Positions 59,473 to 64,000 of a DNA stretch of 64,000 nucleotides are shown here, one piece after another. The notes under the pieces are model-generated. The model ran no database searches. It was given only the letters and a program-made list of their open reading frames with translations, and had not been told where the DNA came from. Each line of letters starts with the position of its first letter. Positions within the stretch are counted from its first letter, which is position 1. This DNA is from Cucumis sativus (taxonomy: Eukaryota; Streptophyta; Magnoliopsida; Cucurbitales; Cucurbitaceae): NCBI RefSeq assembly GCF_000004075.3, contig NC_026661.2, forward strand, positions 1,984,001-2,048,000. The letters are read 5' to 3'. Made by a program: the position numbers and the translations under genes.

Positions 59473-61518
59473 TCACCAAAAATCTTTACATGAACAAGAC
59501 CCACTTTTAAAGTGATGGAATCGACTACCATCTCTGATAATTATCTCACGGTTGTAAATATGAGAAAGAAGTTTAGTCACAGCATGGCAATCGTTGCAGA
59601 TACGAAGATTCTTTATGATGCGGATAGGACTTCCGTGCTTGATATTAAGAAGACCAAAAGCTATTGCTAACCTCTCACTGTGGGTTTCAAGTTCTGCTTC
59701 TTTCTCATTATCCTCTTCAAGGCATAACAAAACTTGAGTTGTGTCGGGAATATGCCCCGCTACATTCAATTTCTTTTTCATCTCACATAGTTTGATGTAT
59801 ATCTCTTCAGTTTGAGGATGTGACTTATCTCCCACGATGAATTCATGAATTGAACCTTGATGCTCAATGGAACTGCATCCTGGATCCTTTTTCATTCCTT
59901 TCTTCTTCATCATTTCTCTTACTTGCCGAACCTTTTCCCACAAGCCAGCGGCAGCATACATGTTCGAAAGAATAACATAACATCCAGTAGTATCCGGTGC
60001 TAAATCAATCAGATGTTGAGCTGCATATTCCCCCATTCTTATGTTTCCGTGTTTCCTTGAACCACTTAGTAGACTCGTCCAAATTACTTTGTTTGCTTTG
60101 ATGGGCATTCTCTCAATGGTATCCTTTGCCTCTTCAAGATGTCCAGCTCGACACAGAACATCGATCAAGCAACCGTAGTGTTCGATAGAGGGCTTGATTC
60201 CATAATCATATGTCATCATCTTAAAGTACCGATGTGCATCTTCTGCAAATCCTGCATGACTACAAGCATTCAACACTCCAATAAAAGTAATAGCATGAGG
60301 CTTCAATCCAGTTCTGCACATTTCATCAAATAACTCAAGAGTTTGCTCGACCAATCCATGCATTCCTAAGCCTACAATGACAGACGTCCAATGCCCCAAT
60401 TTCTTTTTGGGTATAGACCGAAAAACTCTGAGGGCACTCTTAACGCTGCCACACTTGGAGTACATTTCTATCAGCAATGTGCCGAGCACACCATCTGTTT
60501 TGAATCCACTTTTCACTATATAGGAATGAACCCATCTTCCCGTACCAAGACTAACCATTCCTGAAGCTGCAGAAACAGCTCCAAGGATAGTAGTATAATT
60601 GGGTGATATATCTTCTCTCAACATGACCTCAAACAGCTTCAAGGCTTTTGTAAACTGCTTGTTCCGCTCATATCCAGTGATCATCGAATTCCATGTAACG
60701 AGGCTTCTCTCTGGCATCTGATCGAATAATTCTTTTGCCGTGTTAGAATCCCCTGCTTTCATGTACCCATTAATCATAGCATTCCAAGATACAGAATTTC
60801 GAATAGGCATTCGATCGAATACGTCTCTAGCAGCCTCAAGCTTCCCACTTTTCGAAAGACCATCAATGAGAATAGTCCACGAAAAAGAATCCTTCTCTGG
60901 CATTTCTTCAAACATCTCCAGTGCCAATTCAATTTCACCACACCTAGCATACCCATCAATCAAAGAATTCCACGATACTACATCCTTATCTTCCATTCGA
61001 TCAAACACTTTCCTACACAGCTCAATCTCACCACATTTAGAATACATACTAACCAAACTACTCAAAACAAACTTATCGACACCAAACCCAATTTTCAATA
61101 CCAAGCCATGAATCTGTTTCCCTTCCTGTAATGCACCCAATCGAGCACAACCCTTTAGAACACAAGGCAATGTAAAAGAATCAGGCACGAAATCACAAAG
61201 CAATTTGCAGAACAACGCAATGGCATCATTTGAACGTTGGTTCTCGATGTAGCACTTGATGAGTAAATTCCAAGAAACCAAAGTGGGTTCTTGAATCCAG
61301 TCGAAAAGGGAGTGAGCATATTGAAGATTGTTGATTCTGGGATCTGCATAAAGAGCCAAAAGACGAGAAGACACTGAAGGGTGATTCAAGGAGGCTGTTT
61401 TGATCGAGAGAGCGTGGAGTTGGTTTGCTTCTCGTTCGGTCCCGCAGTTTTGAAGAGGAAAATGAAGGTTGGGAGGGAGAAATGGTTGGAGGGAATGTGA
61501 AAGCGTAGGGGATAGCAT
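59473..61518 (-). CDS. PLS-class pentatricopeptide repeat protein with DYW domain
   Basis: Probable organellar RNA-editing factor of 681 residues in one exon. The frame is open to 61584 but begins with TTG; the first ATG is 61518-61516 (MLSPTLSHSLQPFLPP). The short Ser/Pro/Phe-rich leader could be a plastid or mitochondrial transit peptide. About a dozen repeats follow from residue 40 (VSWNLLIKCY, MYSKCGEIE, VSWNSLIDGYARCGE), then the E/E+ region (GDKSHPQTEEIY) and a DYW domain with HSE at 613-615, CxxC at 641-644 and the C terminus CSCKDFW. I cannot assign it to one Arabidopsis editing factor. Confidence 0.88.
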   Translation of the reverse strand: MLSPTLSHSLQPFLPPNLHFPLQNCGTEREANQLHALSIKTASLNHPSVSSRLLALYADPRINNLQYAHSLFDWIQEPTLVSWNLLIKCYIENQRSNDAIALFCKLLCDFVPDSFTLPCVLKGCARLGALQEGKQIHGLVLKIGFGVDKFVLSSLVSMYSKCGEIELCRKVFDRMEDKDVVSWNSLIDGYARCGEIELALEMFEEMPEKDSFSWTILIDGLSKSGKLEAARDVFDRMPIRNSVSWNAMINGYMKAGDSNTAKELFDQMPERSLVTWNSMITGYERNKQFTKALKLFEVMLREDISPNYTTILGAVSAASGMVSLGTGRWVHSYIVKSGFKTDGVLGTLLIEMYSKCGSVKSALRVFRSIPKKKLGHWTSVIVGLGMHGLVEQTLELFDEMCRTGLKPHAITFIGVLNACSHAGFAEDAHRYFKMMTYDYGIKPSIEHYGCLIDVLCRAGHLEEAKDTIERMPIKANKVIWTSLLSGSRKHGNIRMGEYAAQHLIDLAPDTTGCYVILSNMYAAAGLWEKVRQVREMMKKKGMKKDPGCSSIEHQGSIHEFIVGDKSHPQTEEIYIKLCEMKKKLNVAGHIPDTTQVLLCLEEDNEKEAELETHSERLAIAFGLLNIKHGSPIRIIKNLRICNDCHAVTKLLSHIYNREIIIRDGSRFHHFKSGSCSCKDFW

Positions 61519-62430
61519 CAGAATTCGATTGAATGGAACAAGAAATTGAAGAATGGAGCAGGGTTGTGATTTTTGAATACCCAATTAAGACGTTGATGAA
61601 TACAATGTTATACATACAAGAATGAATGTAAATTCAGATTCAACATTTGTTCATCTAATCCCTTCCAACAATTTGTAGACCTCAAATCAACAACCCATTT
61701 TAAAGACCCAAAATGTAACCCAAACTTTTTGTTTAAAAACTACCCTTAAACTAAAAAAAAAAAAGACTAATTTATTTTTATTATATTTTCATAAATATAT
61801 AAGATTTTGATATATCCATCAATTATATAAGAAATTTGGGAACTTTAAAAACGGACTTTGATTTTCTTTTATGTTTTTGGAGATGTGAAATGCCCACTGT
61901 GTCCTCAAATTCTCCATTAATTTGGCAAATTTTGCTTCTGGATCCTTCCTCTATTCAATCCCACATTCTCACTTTCCTATTTATACTTCAAACCAAAACC
62001 CCCCTCTCTTCCTCCACATCTCAACTCTCTAAACTTTCTTCTTTTTCAATTTTCAATTCTATTCTCTCTTTTGGACTGTGCTTACTTGATGAGGGCTTCG
62101 CTATCTGGTCAGTGCGGATTTATTCTGTTCCCATTTGACTCGTTCCCTTCGAAGCTATATCCATCGTGTTACTTTTTCACAATCTCTCCCTTTGCTTTCC
62201 AATTCTTATAGCGTTTGGGAGAACACTGGAGTAGCTACATCTTTCTTTTTATTATCATTTGCTCTAATATAATGCCTTCAATTGAATTCTTTTTCTTTTT
62301 CCTTTTCTTTTGGGGAGGCAACGGTGATGAGCCTTTTTGCAGACCTGTAATGATTTGCGAATATGATCGCAATTTCTTACGAACATCTAAGGGACTGAGT
62401 TGCTTTTTTTATTATTATTAATTTTTTTTT
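61519..62430 (+). promoter_or_regulatory. Candidate promoter and leader of a gene beyond the window
   Basis: A TATA-like box (TATTTATA, 61978-61985) is followed by about 80 bases of pyrimidine-rich leader-like sequence. Then comes an ATG at 62089 opening a 40-codon frame to TAG at 62209-62211, and another T-rich stretch. There is no long coding region, so this may be the 5' UTR, with upstream ORF, of a gene starting past 64000, or nothing. The first part also serves as promoter for the minus-strand PPR gene. Confidence 0.3.
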
Positions 62431-64000
62431 TTCTTTCCATTTCGATTTGGAATGAAGTGAGAATAGCCCTAACGTGCGATTAATAAACATGATTGTTCTT
62501 GAGAAATTCGAATGAATTTAGGGTTTGGTTGTGTTTTGTGAAATGGAGGCTGTAGAACCCCAGAACGGAGTCGAGAATTTAGGGTTTGGTTCTTGCTTTG
62601 TTTTGGTGTTAATTTCAGTTACTGTTTTTTCTTTTTTGGAACTTCCAATAAACTAATATCATATGATTAAGAACTTAGAGATATGAGTTTGTGACTTTTT
62701 TTTTAATACTAAATTTGAAAACATTTGAATTTAGGAATAACTAATAGTTTTTATTAATTAGTCACTTTTTTTAAAATAAAAAGTAACAAGGTTTTATTTG
62801 AAATTGTTTCCAATATTGAATTAATTTCTTATGAAACTATAAAATGATTTCTTGTGGGGTAGATTTTTGGTTTGTTTTATTGATTAATTAGATTAATTAT
62901 GAATTTATTTAAAGTAAATAGAAGAATTGAATTCAAAGTCAGCAAAAGTTTTAATAAACTTAGTGGGATTTTCCTATTGAAAATTGAATAAGGTGTTTCT
63001 AAGATGAGTCTTCTCTTTTCATCTTACCAAAGATTCCTTTTGGTTGCATAGATTAAGTGTCAAACTTATTTGCATCACTTTTTTTACTATTTATTCATGA
63101 GATTTTATAAGATTAACCACTTTTGGTAGTGGTTCTCTCCAAATCAAAATTGTGTGGTGAATTCATATCTAATGGGATAATATTTATTCAAAGTTAGTAT
63201 TATATTTTTTTTTGTTGAATGTTTCTAATGTGAAAAGGAAGGAATAAAAGTAGATATGTATTGTGTAAATTGGTTTGAGCATTCACACCATTATAGAAAT
63301 CGTTTGAGAATATTAAATTACTCATTCACTCAAAAGCTTAAACAACCACACTCAAAAGCTTAAACAACCAGGAAGGGGTAAATAAAATTTGGCTTCATTT
63401 TATAATTAAACTTATTTATTAGTGATCTAATGAAAAGAGTTTTATATAATTGCTATTATTTTTATTATTGAACACAAAAAGTTTATATCAAATTTAGAAG
63501 TAAATATATACTCTTATCAAACTCGAGTTTGCAAGTTTCTAAATTCCAAAATCTCACAAAATCTCAATTTTGCGTTAAACAATCTTAAATGACATTTAAA
63601 TTCTATATAAGGTTGAGGAGATAGTAATAGCTTTTACACTTATTTTTAATATTGTGATAGGTTTATAATCTAAAATTTTTGCCACTAATGATATTTTAAT
63701 TATCCATCTAAAAGTTTTTCCATATTAGAAAAAATTAAGGGTTGTTTTCAACAAATTGTTTTATTTTAAGTTACAAAACGAAATAAATCATATGGAAGAA
63801 ATTGAAAATTTTGGAATAATTGAAACAAAATAAATCATATGGAAGAAATTGAAAATTTTGGAATAATTGAAACCAAATCGTATGGATTGAACAAATCAAT
63901 TTATTGAAACTATTTTACTTTCCCTTGTTTACAGAGAAACCAAATTTATGTGGATGAATTTACAAAAGACCTCAACTATCAAAGAAGAAAATCTTAAATA
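62431..64000. other. Intergenic or intronic AT-rich sequence with small tandem duplications
   Basis: No gene is supported. Two small duplications stand out: a roughly 21-bp unit (CACTCAAAAGCTTAAACAAC) twice at about 63328-63370, and a roughly 47-bp unit (AAATAAATCATATGG...AATAATTGAAAC) twice at about 63780-63875. Both copies of each are nearly identical. Confidence 0.6.

Noticed and set aside
61519..61584. Longer N terminus for the minus-strand PPR protein
   Set aside because: The frame upstream of 61518 contains no ATG; it starts with TTG.

Overview
The window is nuclear plant DNA: AT-rich intergenic sequence, GT-AG introns, plant-only gene families (phytochrome, DYW-type PPR proteins, FAR1-related factor, LHCB, autoinhibited Ca2+-ATPase family) and degenerate transposons. 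Gene structures indicate a eudicot. Several noncoding motifs, such as TCTATCACTAATAGA-like runs near 8.7 kb, resemble repeats I associate with Cucurbitaceae, so a cucurbit is my best guess; this is inference from memory, not a search result.

Layout. 1-3.3 kb: the 3' two-thirds of a phytochrome C gene (+). 4.7-7.9 kb: a long single-exon DYW PPR editing factor resembling Arabidopsis MEF7 (+). 9.7-12 kb: a broken FRS10-like (FAR1/FHY3 family) gene (+). 12-17 kb: intergenic, with a 971-bp Mutator-like insertion flanked by 9-bp duplications. 17.3-17.8 kb: a DUF4408/DUF761-type small membrane protein (-). 19.6-26 kb: two tandem, decayed LRR receptor-like-protein copies; the second is interrupted by a solo LTR with 5-bp target duplications. 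26-29.6 kb: repeats, no gene. 29.6-32.9 kb: a J-domain/DUF3444 protein with a 5'-UTR intron (+). 33.9-35.6 kb: a five-exon TMEM256/DUF423 membrane protein (+) whose exons are too short to stand out as long open frames. 37.2-43.3 kb: nucleoporin NUP133, eight exons (+). 43.4-51.2 kb: gene-poor, repeats and a probable CACTA-like end. 51.5-56.5 kb: a two-exon P2B Ca2+-ATPase-like gene (+) that has lost all the P-type catalytic motifs. 57.8-59 kb: LHCB2 (+). 59.5-61.5 kb: a second DYW PPR gene (-). 61.6-64 kb: a possible promoter and leader for a gene beyond the edge, then repeats.

The standout is the Ca2+-ATPase-like gene at 51.5-56.5 kb. It encodes a full-length 1,023-residue protein with about ten membrane segments and no frame break, but the TGES, PEGL, DKTGT, KGA, TGDN and GDGxND motifs and the M4/M6 ion-binding residues have all been replaced. 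It looks like a membrane pseudoenzyme rather than a pump or an ordinary pseudogene. The other genes are unrelated housekeeping, photosynthesis and organelle RNA-editing loci, and they do not form a pathway.
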